Shown: piece by piece, positions 26,137 through 35,800 of the stretch
How the letters are laid out: each line of letters opens with the position of its first letter
Position numbering within the stretch: the stretch's first letter is position 1
NCBI GenBank assembly: GCA_019694555.1
Contig: JAIBBS010000052.1
Span: forward strand, 1-45,545
Source: Nannocystaceae bacterium
Lineage (GTDB): Bacteria > Myxococcota_A > Polyangia > Nannocystales > Nannocystaceae
Length of the DNA stretch: 45,545 nucleotides
Reading direction: 5' to 3'
Program-made: the position numbers and the translations under genes
The notes under the pieces: generated by a model
What the model was told of the DNA's origin: nothing
Database searches by the model: none
The model's input: only the letters and a program-made list of their open reading frames with translations

Positions 26137-28817
26137 TCTTCGCCGCGTGGTTGTGGCTCGGCGTCGACGCACCCGCGATCGATCCGATCGCGGCCTGCGA
26201 CGCCGCCATGATCGCGCCCGCCGCCGACGGTCGCGACCACCGCTGCTACTACGTCGCGGCCCGGCGCAGCGGCGGCTACGCGCGGGCCGTGGCCGCGCTG
26301 GAGCGCCGACGCACCGCCGTGCCCGACGATCCGTGGGCCGCGTACGTGCTCGCGGATCTGTGGTCCGACCTCGGCGACGCGCGGGCGCTGTCGGCCTACG
26401 GCGAGGCCGCCGCGGCCTTCGCAGCCGTCGGCGATCGCACCGACGAGGCCTACGCGCGCATGTCGTGGGCCGACGCCGTCGGTGCGCTCGATCTCGCCGA
26501 GGCGACGCGCCAGCTCGAGCTCGCGGCCGCCGCCGCGGCCGCCTCCGACGACGCCGCGCTGGTGCCCACGGTGTTGGCCGAGCGCGCGCGGCAGCTGTGG
26601 CGCAGCGACGGCGATCTCGCGCTGGCGCTGGCGTGGGCCGAGCAGGCCCAGGCCCAGCTGGGCGACGACGCGCCGTACCAGCCGCGCCTGGTCGCGGTGC
26701 ACGTGCAGGCGTCGCTGCTCGAGGTGTTGCAGCGCACGCCCGAAGCCATCGCGGCGCGAGGGCGCATGGCCGCGATGGCACGCAGCGCCGGCGATGGCTA
26801 CGGCGAGATCGCGGCCGAGCTGTCCCTGGCCGCGCTGCTGGGCGACGCCGAGTCCGGCGGCGATCGGCGCGAGGCCATCGCGCACGCGCGCGCGGCCGCG
26901 ACGCTCGCCGATGCGGCCGGCCACGCGCTGCTGCAGGCCGAGGCCCGCTGCATGCTCGGTCGACTCGGCGACGGCGACGCGCAGGCGCACTTCGAGGCCT
27001 GCGCCGCGGCGGCCGCCGACGATCCCTCGGTCGCCTCGTCGGCGGCGCTGGGCCTGGGTTGGCTGGCGCTGCCCCACGACCCGGTCGCAGCGGCGCAACA
27101 CGCCGGGCGCGCTGCGCTGCTGCGGCGCGACGCGGGCACCGACGTCGGCGCGGTCGTGGCACTGCAGCTGGCGTCGGCGTGGGCGACCGAGCCACCGACG
27201 CAGGCGCGCGCGACCGCGACGCGTCTGCTCGATGCGATCGAACCCGGGCTCGCGCGACAGCGCCAGGCCGATGGCCGTGCCCGCTTCCTCGCCCGCTACA
27301 CCGCCCTGTTCGACGCCACCGCGGCCGCGGCCCTGCGCGAGCCCGACGACCCGGCTGCGCTGCAGTTCGCGATCGACGTCTCCGAGCGGTTGCGCGGGCG
27401 CGTGCTGGTCGAGCGACTCGAGGCCGCGCAGGCGTTGGCGCTCGACGACGGCGCGCCGCACGAGGCCCAGCGCCGCCACGACGCCGCAGTCGATCGCATC
27501 CTCGCCGCCGAAGCGCGGCTGCTCACCGCCGACGTCGACGATCCCGCGCGCGCGCAGTGGCAGCGCGCGCGCGACGACGCCGAGCGCGAGGCGGTGCAGG
27601 CCTGGGATGCCATCGCCGACGCGACCGTGGCGCCCGCGCTGCGCGGTCGCGACGGGCCGACGATGGCCGCGATCCAGGCCGCGCTCGCGGACGACGAGCT
27701 GTTGCTGGTCTACACCGTGCCGCGCACGCTCGGCGTCGAGGGACCGCAGCCGCTGGCGAGCCCGGGCTGGGTGCTGCGGATCGCTCGCGATCACGCGCGC
27801 GCGGTGCCGCTGCCCGAGCTCGACGGGCTCGACGAGCTCGTGCCGCTGTGGCAGGGCGCGATCGAGCGACGCGACGGCAGCGAGGCGCGCCCGGCCGCGG
27901 GGCTGTTCCGCCGCGTGCTCGCGCCGGCGTTGGCGTCGCTGCCGACCCCACCCGCGCGGCTGTCGATCGTCCCCGACGGTGCGCTGCACACCCTGCCCTG
28001 GGCCGCGCTGCGCGAGGACCCCGAGGCCGCGGTGCTCGGCGAGCGCATCGCGGTGGCGGTGGTGCCGTCGCTGCGCGCGTGGCTGCACCTGCGGCAGCAA
28101 CCGGCGGCCGACGATCGCACCGTGGTCATCGCGGCACCGACCACCGCACCGTCGCTGGGGCTGCCCCCGCTGCCGCACGCAGCGCGCGAGGCCGACGCGA
28201 TCGCGGCCTCGCTGGGTCCCGCGACGATCGTGCGCGGCGACGCGGCCAGCCGCGCGTGGCTGCTCGCCGGCGGCCTCGCAGGCGCCGGCGTCGTGCACGT
28301 CGCCGCGCACGCGCTGGTCGACGACGTGCACCCCGAGCGCGCGGCCATCGTGCTCGCGCCGGGCGACGACGACGACGGCCTGGTGCACCTGCGCGAGCTG
28401 TCGCGACTGGATCTGCACGGCGCGATCGTGACGCTGGCGAGCTGTCGCTCCGCCCAGGGTGCCGCGCTCGCGCGCGAGGGGCCGCTGGGCCTGGCCCGCG
28501 GGCTGCTGCTCGCCGGTGCCCGCACGGTGGTCGCGACCGCGTGGCGGGTGCGCGACGACGAGGCCGCCGCCTTCGCGCAGCCCTACGCCGCTGCGCTCGC
28601 GCGCGGCGAGTCGGTCGCGACCGCGGTCCAGACCGCCCAGGCCGCCATGCGCGCGCGCGGGATCCCGGCTGCCGGCTGGGCAGCGTTCGTCGTGATCGGC
28701 GACGGCACCGCGGTGGTGCGCGCACCGACGGCCGGCTCGACCTGGGTGGCGATCGCGGCCCTGGCCTGCGCGGCGGCGGTGGCCGGCGCGGCGCTGGTGC
28801 TCGTGCGGCGGCGGTGA
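26133..28817 (+). CDS. TPR-CHAT domain protein, membrane anchored
   Basis: An 894-residue protein starting at GTG 26133, overlapping the previous stop (GTGA). Residues about 40-480 are Ala/Leu-rich TPR-like helices. The C-terminal CHAT (caspase HetF-associated with TPRs) peptidase domain spans about 590-860: the catalytic His is in VVHVAAHALVDD (about 725) and Cys in TLASCRSAQ (about 770), both intact. A membrane helix (about 870-890) ends in Arg-Arg-Arg. The N-terminus (IFAAWLWLGVDAPA) may be a short signal peptide, which would put the TPR-CHAT part outside the cytoplasm; this is uncertain. CHAT proteins are caspase-like cysteine proteases in bacterial conflict and signalling systems; a target is not identifiable. 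Confidence 0.85.
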   Translation: MIFAAWLWLGVDAPAIDPIAACDAAMIAPAADGRDHRCYYVAARRSGGYARAVAALERRRTAVPDDPWAAYVLADLWSDLGDARALSAYGEAAAAFAAVGDRTDEAYARMSWADAVGALDLAEATRQLELAAAAAAASDDAALVPTVLAERARQLWRSDGDLALALAWAEQAQAQLGDDAPYQPRLVAVHVQASLLEVLQRTPEAIAARGRMAAMARSAGDGYGEIAAELSLAALLGDAESGGDRREAIAHARAAATLADAAGHALLQAEARCMLGRLGDGDAQAHFEACAAAAADDPSVASSAALGLGWLALPHDPVAAAQHAGRAALLRRDAGTDVGAVVALQLASAWATEPPTQARATATRLLDAIEPGLARQRQADGRARFLARYTALFDATAAAALREPDDPAALQFAIDVSERLRGRVLVERLEAAQALALDDGAPHEAQRRHDAAVDRILAAEARLLTADVDDPARAQWQRARDDAEREAVQAWDAIADATVAPALRGRDGPTMAAIQAALADDELLLVYTVPRTLGVEGPQPLASPGWVLRIARDHARAVPLPELDGLDELVPLWQGAIERRDGSEARPAAGLFRRVLAPALASLPTPPARLSIVPDGALHTLPWAALREDPEAAVLGERIAVAVVPSLRAWLHLRQQPAADDRTVVIAAPTTAPSLGLPPLPHAAREADAIAASLGPATIVRGDAASRAWLLAGGLAGAGVVHVAAHALVDDVHPERAAIVLAPGDDDDGLVHLRELSRLDLHGAIVTLASCRSAQGAALAREGPLGLARGLLLAGARTVVATAWRVRDDEAAAFAQPYAAALARGESVATAVQTAQAAMRARGIPAAGWAAFVVIGDGTAVVRAPTAGSTWVAIAALACAAAVAGAALVLVRRR

Positions 28818-28841
28818 GGCATCCGCCGTCGTCGATCCGTC
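28810..28841 (+). promoter_or_regulatory. Putative ECF-type promoter upstream of the RCC1 lipoprotein (copy 2)
   Basis: This carries the same 19-mer as copy 1 and the same 15-nt spacing to CGTC (28838-28841), then about 22 nt to the ATG at 28864. Its left end overlaps the last codons of the CHAT gene (stop 28815-28817). A start of transcription near 28848 would give a very short leader. It suggests the lipoprotein belongs to the same ECF regulon, or can be transcribed separately from the operon. Confidence 0.5.
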
Positions 28842-28863
28842 CAGGGGGTGGAGTCCCCTTCGC

Positions 28864-30627
28864 ATGCGTCACTTCTCTTGGTCGCTGCGCGTGCGCTCGC
28901 ACGCGGTGTCGTCGCTCGCACTGATCGCGGGCGGCTGCTTCCACGATTCGCCCGCGGTCGAGATCCACACCGACGGTGGGCAGGACGACGACGGCCCCGG
29001 CGACGACGCGACCAGCTCGGCCGGACCCGGCAGCGACGGCGACGCCAGCCACGGCGCGACCACGGCCGAGTCCGGCGGCAGCAGCGGCAACGCCGACAGC
29101 AGCAGCGACACCACCGCCGCGGGCGTCGACACCGGCGCGTCGTCGAGCACCGACGCGGGCAGCAGCACCGACGCCACCAGCACCGGCGCGGGCAGCAGCA
29201 CCGACGCGGGCAGCAGCAGCACCGACGCGAGCAGCAGCAGCACCGGCGGCGATCCCTGCCCCGCCGGCACGCTCGCGTGTCCCTGCGACGCCGGCAGCTG
29301 CGACGAGGGCACCTGCATCGACGGTACGTGCACGCCGCCGAGCTGTGGCAACGGCGTCGTCGACGGCGACGACGCCTGCGACGACGGCAACGCGCTCGCG
29401 CAGGACGGCTGCGAGTCGGACTGCACGCCGTCGACCGGCGTCGCGACGCTCGCGGTCGGCGATCAACACGCCTGCGCGCTCTTCCACGACGGTCGCCTGC
29501 GCTGCTTCGGCTACGGCGCGTGGGGCAAGCTCGGCTATGGCGACGGCGAGAACATCGGCGACGACGAGAACCCCGCGACCGCGGGTGACGTCGATCTCGG
29601 CGGCGCCGCGGTGATCGCCGCCGCCGCCGGCCGCGAGCACACCTGCGTGGTGCTCGAGGGCGGCGACGTGCGCTGCTTCGGCTTCAACAACTGGGGCGCG
29701 CTGGGCAACCCGCTCATCGACTTCCAGACCGGCTACGGCGACGAACCCGGCGAGTCGCCGGCGTTGCTGCCCGCGGTGCCGATGCCGGCGCCCGCGATCG
29801 CGGTGTCGTGCGGCGCGTGGCACACCTGCGCCTTGCTCGAGGGCGGCGACGTGCAGTGCTGGGGACACAACCCCTACGGCCAGCTCGGCTACGGCATCAC
29901 CGAGCTCGGCATCGGCGACGACGAGCCGGCCGACGACGAAGGCCTGGTCGATCTCGGCGGCACCGTGGTCGCGATCGACACCGAGGGCCACCACAACTGC
30001 GCGCTGCTCGACGACGGCACCGTGCGCTGCTGGGGCCTCAACGACGAGGGCCAGCTCGGCATCGGCTCGTTCGAGACCATCGGCGACGACGAGCTGCCCT
30101 CGTCCGTGGCGGTCGCACTGCCCTCGACCGCGCTGGTGGTGCAGGCCGGCTCGAAGTTCAGCTGCGCGTTGCTCGACGACGGCACGGTGCACTGTTGGGG
30201 CCGCAACGCCGAGGGCCAGGCCGGGCTCGGCGACACCGTCGCCAATGCCGTACCCGCCGCCGCCGCGGTGCTCGGCGACGACGTCGTCGAGCTCTCGCTG
30301 GGCGCCGCGCATGCGTGCGCGCGGCTCGGCGACGGTCAGACGCTGCGCTGCTGGGGCGACGCGAACTTCGGCCGGTTGGGCTACGGCATCCAACCCGAGC
30401 AGGACATCGGCGACGACGAGCTGCCCAGCGCGATGGTCCCGGTCGCGCTGCCCGCTGCGCCCCTGCGCGCGATCGCGCTGGGCGATGCCATCAGCTGCGC
30501 GCGGGTCGGCGACGGCGAGATCGTCTGCTGGGGCGGCAACACCAGCGGTCAGAACGGCCAGCCCGGCGTGCCCTTCATCGGCGACGACGAGACTCCCGCG
30601 GACGTCGGCACCATCGTCATCGAGTGA
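28864..30627 (+). CDS. RCC1-repeat surface lipoprotein with myxococcal Cys-rich repeat
   Basis: A 587-residue lipoprotein. The signal peptide ends in the lipobox LIAGGC (about 20-25). A long Asp/Gly/Ser/Thr linker follows (about 35-135), then a Cys-rich part with the myxococcal repeat CGNGVVDGDDACDDGN (about 160-175, DUF4215-like). From about 195 to the end lies a series of RCC1-like repeats, each with the pattern HxCALxxGxVxCWGxNxxGQLG and a linking GDDE segment, about seven in number, predicted to form a beta-propeller. Family members are usually exported binding proteins of unknown ligand. Its promoter-like element is shared with the sigma operon. Confidence 0.88.
   Translation: MRHFSWSLRVRSHAVSSLALIAGGCFHDSPAVEIHTDGGQDDDGPGDDATSSAGPGSDGDASHGATTAESGGSSGNADSSSDTTAAGVDTGASSSTDAGSSTDATSTGAGSSTDAGSSSTDASSSSTGGDPCPAGTLACPCDAGSCDEGTCIDGTCTPPSCGNGVVDGDDACDDGNALAQDGCESDCTPSTGVATLAVGDQHACALFHDGRLRCFGYGAWGKLGYGDGENIGDDENPATAGDVDLGGAAVIAAAAGREHTCVVLEGGDVRCFGFNNWGALGNPLIDFQTGYGDEPGESPALLPAVPMPAPAIAVSCGAWHTCALLEGGDVQCWGHNPYGQLGYGITELGIGDDEPADDEGLVDLGGTVVAIDTEGHHNCALLDDGTVRCWGLNDEGQLGIGSFETIGDDELPSSVAVALPSTALVVQAGSKFSCALLDDGTVHCWGRNAEGQAGLGDTVANAVPAAAAVLGDDVVELSLGAAHACARLGDGQTLRCWGDANFGRLGYGIQPEQDIGDDELPSAMVPVALPAAPLRAIALGDAISCARVGDGEIVCWGGNTSGQNGQPGVPFIGDDETPADVGTIVIE
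29130..29250 (+). repeat. Short tandem repeats coding a Ser/Thr/Asp/Ala/Gly linker
   Basis: Imperfect units of GGCAGCAGCACCGACGC, coding Gly-Ser-Ser-Thr-Asp-Ala, recur several times in the lipoprotein linker. Such repeats can change copy number in frame and so alter the distance of the propeller from the membrane. Confidence 0.6.
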
Positions 30628-30634
30628 AACCCTC

Positions 30635-30656
30635 GCGCGCCGCGAGCTCGGCGCGC
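30635..30656 (+). terminator. Terminator-like hairpin after the RCC1 lipoprotein
   Basis: An 8-bp perfect stem (GCGCGCCG at 30635-30642 pairing with 30649-30656) with a 6-base loop lies 7 nt after the stop codon. No U-tract follows, which is common in such GC-rich genomes, so function as a terminator is only plausible. Confidence 0.35.
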
Positions 30657-30726
30657 ACGTTCAGGCTGGCGCACCGGGCCTCGGGCATGTCACAACTGCG
30701 CACGTGCGCTCGTCCGCGAGCGCACG

Positions 30727-31812
30727 GTGACGCGCATGCAGCCCAGCGACCTCGGCACCTTCCAGATGCTGTGGGATTGCCCGCAGTGCGGCACCGCGAA
30801 GCTGCTGGGGTTGACGCATCGCCACTGCCCCAACTGCGGCGGCGCGCAGGATCCCGCGCGTCGCTACTACCCCAGCGAGGCCGACAAGGTCGCGGTGTCG
30901 GACCACGCGTTCGTCGGTGCCGATCTGCTGTGCCCCGCCTGCAACACGCCCAACGCCGCGCGCTCGAGCTGCTGCGGCGCGTGCGGCTGCCCGCTGCAGG
31001 GCGCCAAGGAGGCGCTCGCGCGCAGCGGCCAGCTCGCGGGCGCGCAGGGCTTCGTGGGCGAGACCGTCAAGGACGCGCAAGCCGAGGCGCGCGCGCGACG
31101 ACAGGCGCTGGTCGATCAGTCGCAGCGCCGCACGCCCAAGGCCTCGCCGCTGTCGCGGTGGCTGTGGAAGCTCGGCCTGGTCGTCGCGATCGTGATCGTC
31201 ATCGTGCTGGTGCTGGTGTTCTGGAAGCGCGAACAGAGCTTCGAGGTCACGCAGCTCGACTGGACCCGCACGATCGACATCGAGGTCTTCGGCCCGGTGA
31301 AGGACTCCGCGTGGTGCGACGCGCTGCCCGCGGGCGCCTACGGCGTGCAGCGCACCAAGGAGGTCCGCGACCACCGCAAGGTCCCCGACGGCGAGCAGTG
31401 CCAGGATCGACGGGTCGACAACCGTGACGGCACCTTCAAGGAGGTGCGGGAGTGCACGCCGAAGTTCCGCGACGAACCCATCTACGACATGCGCTGCCAC
31501 TTCTCGATCGATCGCTGGTCGAAGGCCCGCGAGGTGGTCGCTGCCGGCACCGGGCGCACGCCGGAACCGCAGTGGCCCCAGGTCACGCTCACGCAAAGCG
31601 GCCAGTGCAAAGGCTGCGAACGCGAGGGCGCACGGCGTGAACGTCTCGAGCTCGAGCTGAAGGCACCCGACGGGGATTCCGAGCGCTGTGAGGTCGATGC
31701 CGCGCGGTGGAACCTCGCGCAGATCGGCGCGACGTGGCGCGCGAAGGTCGGCGTCGTGACGTCGAGCCTCGACTGCGATTCACTGCAGCCGCACACCGGT
31801 GGTACCCCGTGA
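30727..31812 (+). CDS. Zinc-ribbon single-pass membrane protein, unknown function
   Basis: A 361-residue protein. The N-terminus has two zinc-ribbon-like modules: CPQC...CPNC (C18, C21, C34, C37) and CPAC...CGAC (about 69-87). A charged helix follows, then one transmembrane segment (about 149-170: KLGLVVAIVIVIVLVLVFW). The C-terminal part (about 175-361) contains conserved-looking Cys residues (CDALPAGAYG, CQDRR, ECTPKF, MRCHFS, CKGCE) and a Trp-rich pattern, but no recognised domain. It starts at GTG 30727, with an in-frame ATG at 30736 as alternative. The topology is unresolved: the zinc ribbons are most likely cytoplasmic. No clear functional partner nearby. Confidence 0.75.
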   Translation: MTRMQPSDLGTFQMLWDCPQCGTAKLLGLTHRHCPNCGGAQDPARRYYPSEADKVAVSDHAFVGADLLCPACNTPNAARSSCCGACGCPLQGAKEALARSGQLAGAQGFVGETVKDAQAEARARRQALVDQSQRRTPKASPLSRWLWKLGLVVAIVIVIVLVLVFWKREQSFEVTQLDWTRTIDIEVFGPVKDSAWCDALPAGAYGVQRTKEVRDHRKVPDGEQCQDRRVDNRDGTFKEVRECTPKFRDEPIYDMRCHFSIDRWSKAREVVAAGTGRTPEPQWPQVTLTQSGQCKGCEREGARRERLELELKAPDGDSERCEVDAARWNLAQIGATWRAKVGVVTSSLDCDSLQPHTGGTP

Positions 31813-31913
31813 TGCGAGTTTGATCGCGCAGCGGCGTCGGCGTGTGGCGTGCCGCACGACGCTGGTGTCCGGGTGCTTGCCACGGACCATGTCCTACCCC
31901 TACGCTGGCGCCG

Positions 31914-32831
31914 ATGGCTCCGTTCGTTCCCGCTGCGTTGGTCGTGACGCTCGCCTTCAACCCCTACGCCGTGGGCGGTGTCGCGTCGTCGCGCAGCGCA
32001 GTCGCCGAGCTCGGCGCGCCTGCCGAGGATTCGCAGCCGGGCTGGGACGAGATCGAGGCCGAGGGCAAGAAGGAAGAGACCAAGGCGGACGAAGCCGCGA
32101 CCACCGCGACCGCGACGCCGACGCCCGCGCCGACACCCAAGCCCAGCGCGAACGCCAAGCCGACGTACCGCAAGGGCACCGGCCTCATCATCGGCGCGAG
32201 CATCACCGGCGGTCTGGGTTGGGTGCTGGGCCTGACGCGGATGGCGTTCGTGAAGAAGTGCGCCGACGCGATCCAGGCCGCGGACAACGCCGAGAAGGGC
32301 TTCGGTGCCGCGAGCACCTGCTTCACCAAGGCCGGCCTCGGCAACCTGCTGCTGTTGCCGTTCCAGTACACGCTCAACGCCGCGACGTGGGGCCTGGCAC
32401 CGGCCGCGGGCGCGGTTCGTGGCCGCTACGACGGAGTCGAGCACGCGTGGTCGGGCAAGCGCAGCCGCAAGGCCGGCGCGTTCATCGGCGTGGGTGCCGG
32501 TGTGCTCGCGCTGGGCGTGATCGGTCGCATCGTCGCCGCGGCCATGGTCGGCGCGCCGTTCAAGAAGCTCAGCAGCGACGCGCTGCTCGCCGATCCCGAG
32601 GGCGCGGTCGAGGACTTCTCGCGCGCCTATCGTCTGCGCCTGTTCGGCGTGCAGCTCTCGTCGGCGTCGATCGCCCTGGGCGCCGGCCTGCTCGCCTTCG
32701 GCGCGGCCTACCGCAAGAACTACGAGTCGCAGTCGAAGTTCCTGCAGCAGGTCCGCATCATGCCCGACGTGCAGATCGATCCGCGCGTGGGCCTGGGCAG
32801 CGCCGGGCTCGCGATCAGCGGCCGCTTCTGA
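31914..32831 (+). CDS. Exported/membrane protein of unknown function
   Basis: A 305-residue protein with a hydrophobic N-terminus (MAPFVPAALVVTLAF, likely signal peptide), a Lys/Glu/Thr/Pro-rich linker (about 45-80) and about four hydrophobic Gly/Ala-rich segments (about 83-105, 142-170, 186-210, 243-265). No family was recognised. It follows the zinc-ribbon gene with 101 bp between them, and is convergent with the giant AAA gene (39-bp gap). The ATG at 31914 was chosen since it puts the signal peptide first. Confidence 0.65.
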   Translation: MAPFVPAALVVTLAFNPYAVGGVASSRSAVAELGAPAEDSQPGWDEIEAEGKKEETKADEAATTATATPTPAPTPKPSANAKPTYRKGTGLIIGASITGGLGWVLGLTRMAFVKKCADAIQAADNAEKGFGAASTCFTKAGLGNLLLLPFQYTLNAATWGLAPAAGAVRGRYDGVEHAWSGKRSRKAGAFIGVGAGVLALGVIGRIVAAAMVGAPFKKLSSDALLADPEGAVEDFSRAYRLRLFGVQLSSASIALGAGLLAFGAAYRKNYESQSKFLQQVRIMPDVQIDPRVGLGSAGLAISGRF

Positions 32832-32870
32832 TCGCGCGCGTCACGGCGCAGCGCAGCAATGCACCGCGGC

Positions 32871-35800
32871 TCACGCCCGCGGTGGCATCGGTCCGACCAC
32901 GACCGCGCGGAGCCGCTCGTCGATGGCCCGCAGCAGCCGCAGCAGCTCCTGCACGTGCAGATCGACCGCGGTGGGGTTGCCCATGCTCTGGTTGGTCGTG
33001 CGCACCAGCGGCACCAGCGTGCGTTCGATGATCGCGATCTGCTGCGCCAGCAGCTCCTCGATCCCCGGCGGCGGCTGGTTGTGCACCGTGACCTCGAGCT
33101 TGGGTGCGGCCAGCACCGCCAGCGTGCGCTCGAGCCGGTCGAGGTAGCCCGCGATGAGCTCGTCGCGCGCGGGCGCCTTCGCGGCCTCGCCCACCACCGG
33201 CGGCTTGGGCACGGACGTGGTCGCCTTGGTGATCGCGGCCGCGACCGCGGCGATCGACTGCTGCACGCCGTAGATGCGCGCATCGAGATCGCCCAGCGCG
33301 GTGCTGCCCTGGGTCTGCGCCGCCTGGGTGCTCGCCGCGGCCGCCTGCGTGGCGGCGGCGGCCGACTCGGTCGCAGCGGCGGCCGCGGTCTGCAGCACGG
33401 ACTCGATGCCGTGCAGCCCCTGCGCCACGTTGGCGAGGCCGCCGGTCACGCGCGCGACCGGATCCTCGTCGGCGCCGCCGACCATCTTGAGGCGTCCGAA
33501 CTCGGTCTTGATCGCGTCCCAGCGCGCACGCGCGGCGTCGTCGAGCTTGCCGCGCAGCTCCGCCAGCTTGAGCAGGTTGTGCTCGGCGCCGACGGTCAAG
33601 GTCTGCGACTCGCTGCGGTAGTGGTCGTCGACCAGGCGCTCGAGCTCCTCGTCGTTGAGCGCGGGCACGACCTTCTCGGCCAGCTTGTTCATGTTGCGGT
33701 AGCTGCCCTGCAACTTGAACGGCGGCTCGGTGCGGAAGCGATCGTCCATCGACGCCGACGCGATGTACTGCTGGTTCACCCGCAGCAGCACCTGCTGCAC
33801 CTTGAACAGCCGCTGCAGCACGGCGACGATCTCGGCGATCTCGACCGCGGAGTAGGCCCCGGCGAACTCGCTCGCGGGCACCTCTTCGCCGCGGGCCAGC
33901 CGCACCAGCTTGTACAGATCCGCGGGCTCGCGCGTGGCCAACGGCGCGAGCACGCGGTTGCTGGTGATCGCGTTCTCGATGTAGCTGAGCGCGAACAGCT
34001 CGTCCTTGCCGTGCAGGATGTCGCCGAGGTTGTAGGTGTCGGCGCGGTTGGCCAGCATGTCGGGGATCTGGAACTTCTCGCCCGACTCGGTGTAGGGGTT
34101 GCCGGCCATGACCACGCAGAACTTCTTGCCGCGCAGGTCGTAGGTGCGGGTTCGGCCCTTCCACACGCCCTCGATGCGGCGCTGCGCGTCGCACAGCGAG
34201 ATGAACTTCTGCAACAGCTCGGGGTTGGTGTGCTGGATGTCGTCGAGATAGAGCATCACGTTGTTGCCCATCTCGAGTGCGAAGTTGATCTTCTCGACCT
34301 CCTGCCGCGCGGTCGCGTTGGGCGCGTCGGCCGGATCGATCGAGGTCACCGCGTGGCCCAGCGCCGGGCCGTTGACCTTCACGAACGCGAGCCCGAGCCG
34401 GCTCGCCACGTACTCCATCAGCGTGGTCTTGCCGTAGCCCGGCGGTGACACCAGCAGCAGCATGCCCATCAGGTCGGTGCGCTTGCCCTCGCCGGCGGCG
34501 CCCAGCTGCTTGGCGAGGTTGTCGCCGATGAGCGGCAGGTAGACCTCGTCGATGAGGCGGTTGCGCACGAACGACGTCAGCACCTTGGGCCGCAGCTCCT
34601 CGAGCCGCAGCCGCGCGCGCTCGCGATCGATCAGGCGCTGCCGCAGCTCGCGGTAGTGCTGGTACGCGGGCACGCGCTCGCGCCGGAACTGGCCCATGCG
34701 GTCGCCGAACTCGTCGATGCGCAGCTCGAGCTTGCGCGAGACCACGCGGGGGTGCTGGCCCAGCAGCTCGGTGACCTCGGCCGCGACCAGGCCGCTCGAG
34801 GTCTCGCGCTCGATGGCGTCGCCGACCGCGAGCAGGCCCGCGGCCTCGATCAACGCCGGCGCGCGGCGATGCACGTCGGGGTCGTCGCTGGTCCGCGACC
34901 ACGCATCGAGCCACGCGTGCACGACCACCAACCGCGAGACATGGTCGTCGCGCAGCGACAGCAGATCCTCTTCGAACGCGCGGCGCTGCTGCAGCGACTC
35001 GAGCTGACGCAGCAGGCCGTCGCGCAGCGCGACCGCGTCGGCCGAGACCACGAATCGCGGCTTGGCCGCGGCCAGCTCCTCGACCAGGTAGCGCGCGGCC
35101 TGGGGCGCCAGCGCAGGCGCGAACGGAGTCGCGTGCGCACCGAGCCAGGTCGTCATCGCCGCGGCGATCTCCGCCACCAGATCATCGACCGCCTCCGCGC
35201 GGGCGAACACGCCGCGCAGGCGCACCAGACTCTGCGCACGATGGTGCCAGCGCGGGCGATGGGGGTCGTGACTCCACGCCCAGTGCACCAGCGCCAGCGT
35301 GCGCGCCGGCGCAGAGAAGCGCAGCAGCCCGGCGCTGGCGTGCAGCGTCACGAGCTTGCCCAGGATCGCGGCGGCGTCGGCATCGTGCACGCCGCGCTCG
35401 TAGCCCTCCTGGTAGCGATCGGCCGCGTAGCGTCGCACCAGCTCGAGCAAGCCATCGGTGCGCAGCGCCTCGGTCAGCGCCGCGATCGACAGCCCGCCGG
35501 TCCCGGTCTCGGCGTCGGCGAGGATGCTCGCGGCGAGGTACTCGCCGCGGTAGACCGTCTCGGTCTCCGACACCAGCTGCTGCGACCACAGCGGTCGCGT
35601 GGCCTCGAACTCGGGATCGACGATGGCCTCGACGAAGTCGGTGCCGGTGACGCCCAGCGCCATGCCGCCCTCGTAGGGCACCGCGGTGAGCTCGAGCGCC
35701 TGGGTGTTGACCGTGAAGCGGTGCTTGCCGAGCTTGATGAGCTCGGCGCCGCCCTCGAACAGATCGAGCCGGTCGCGCAGGGCTCGCAGCGCGTCCTGCC

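Noticed and set aside
28843..28859. Hairpin AGGGG/CCCCT just before the RCC1 lipoprotein start
   Set aside because: If transcription starts near 28848, as the promoter element suggests, the 5' arm would not be fully transcribed, so an RNA regulatory role is unlikely.
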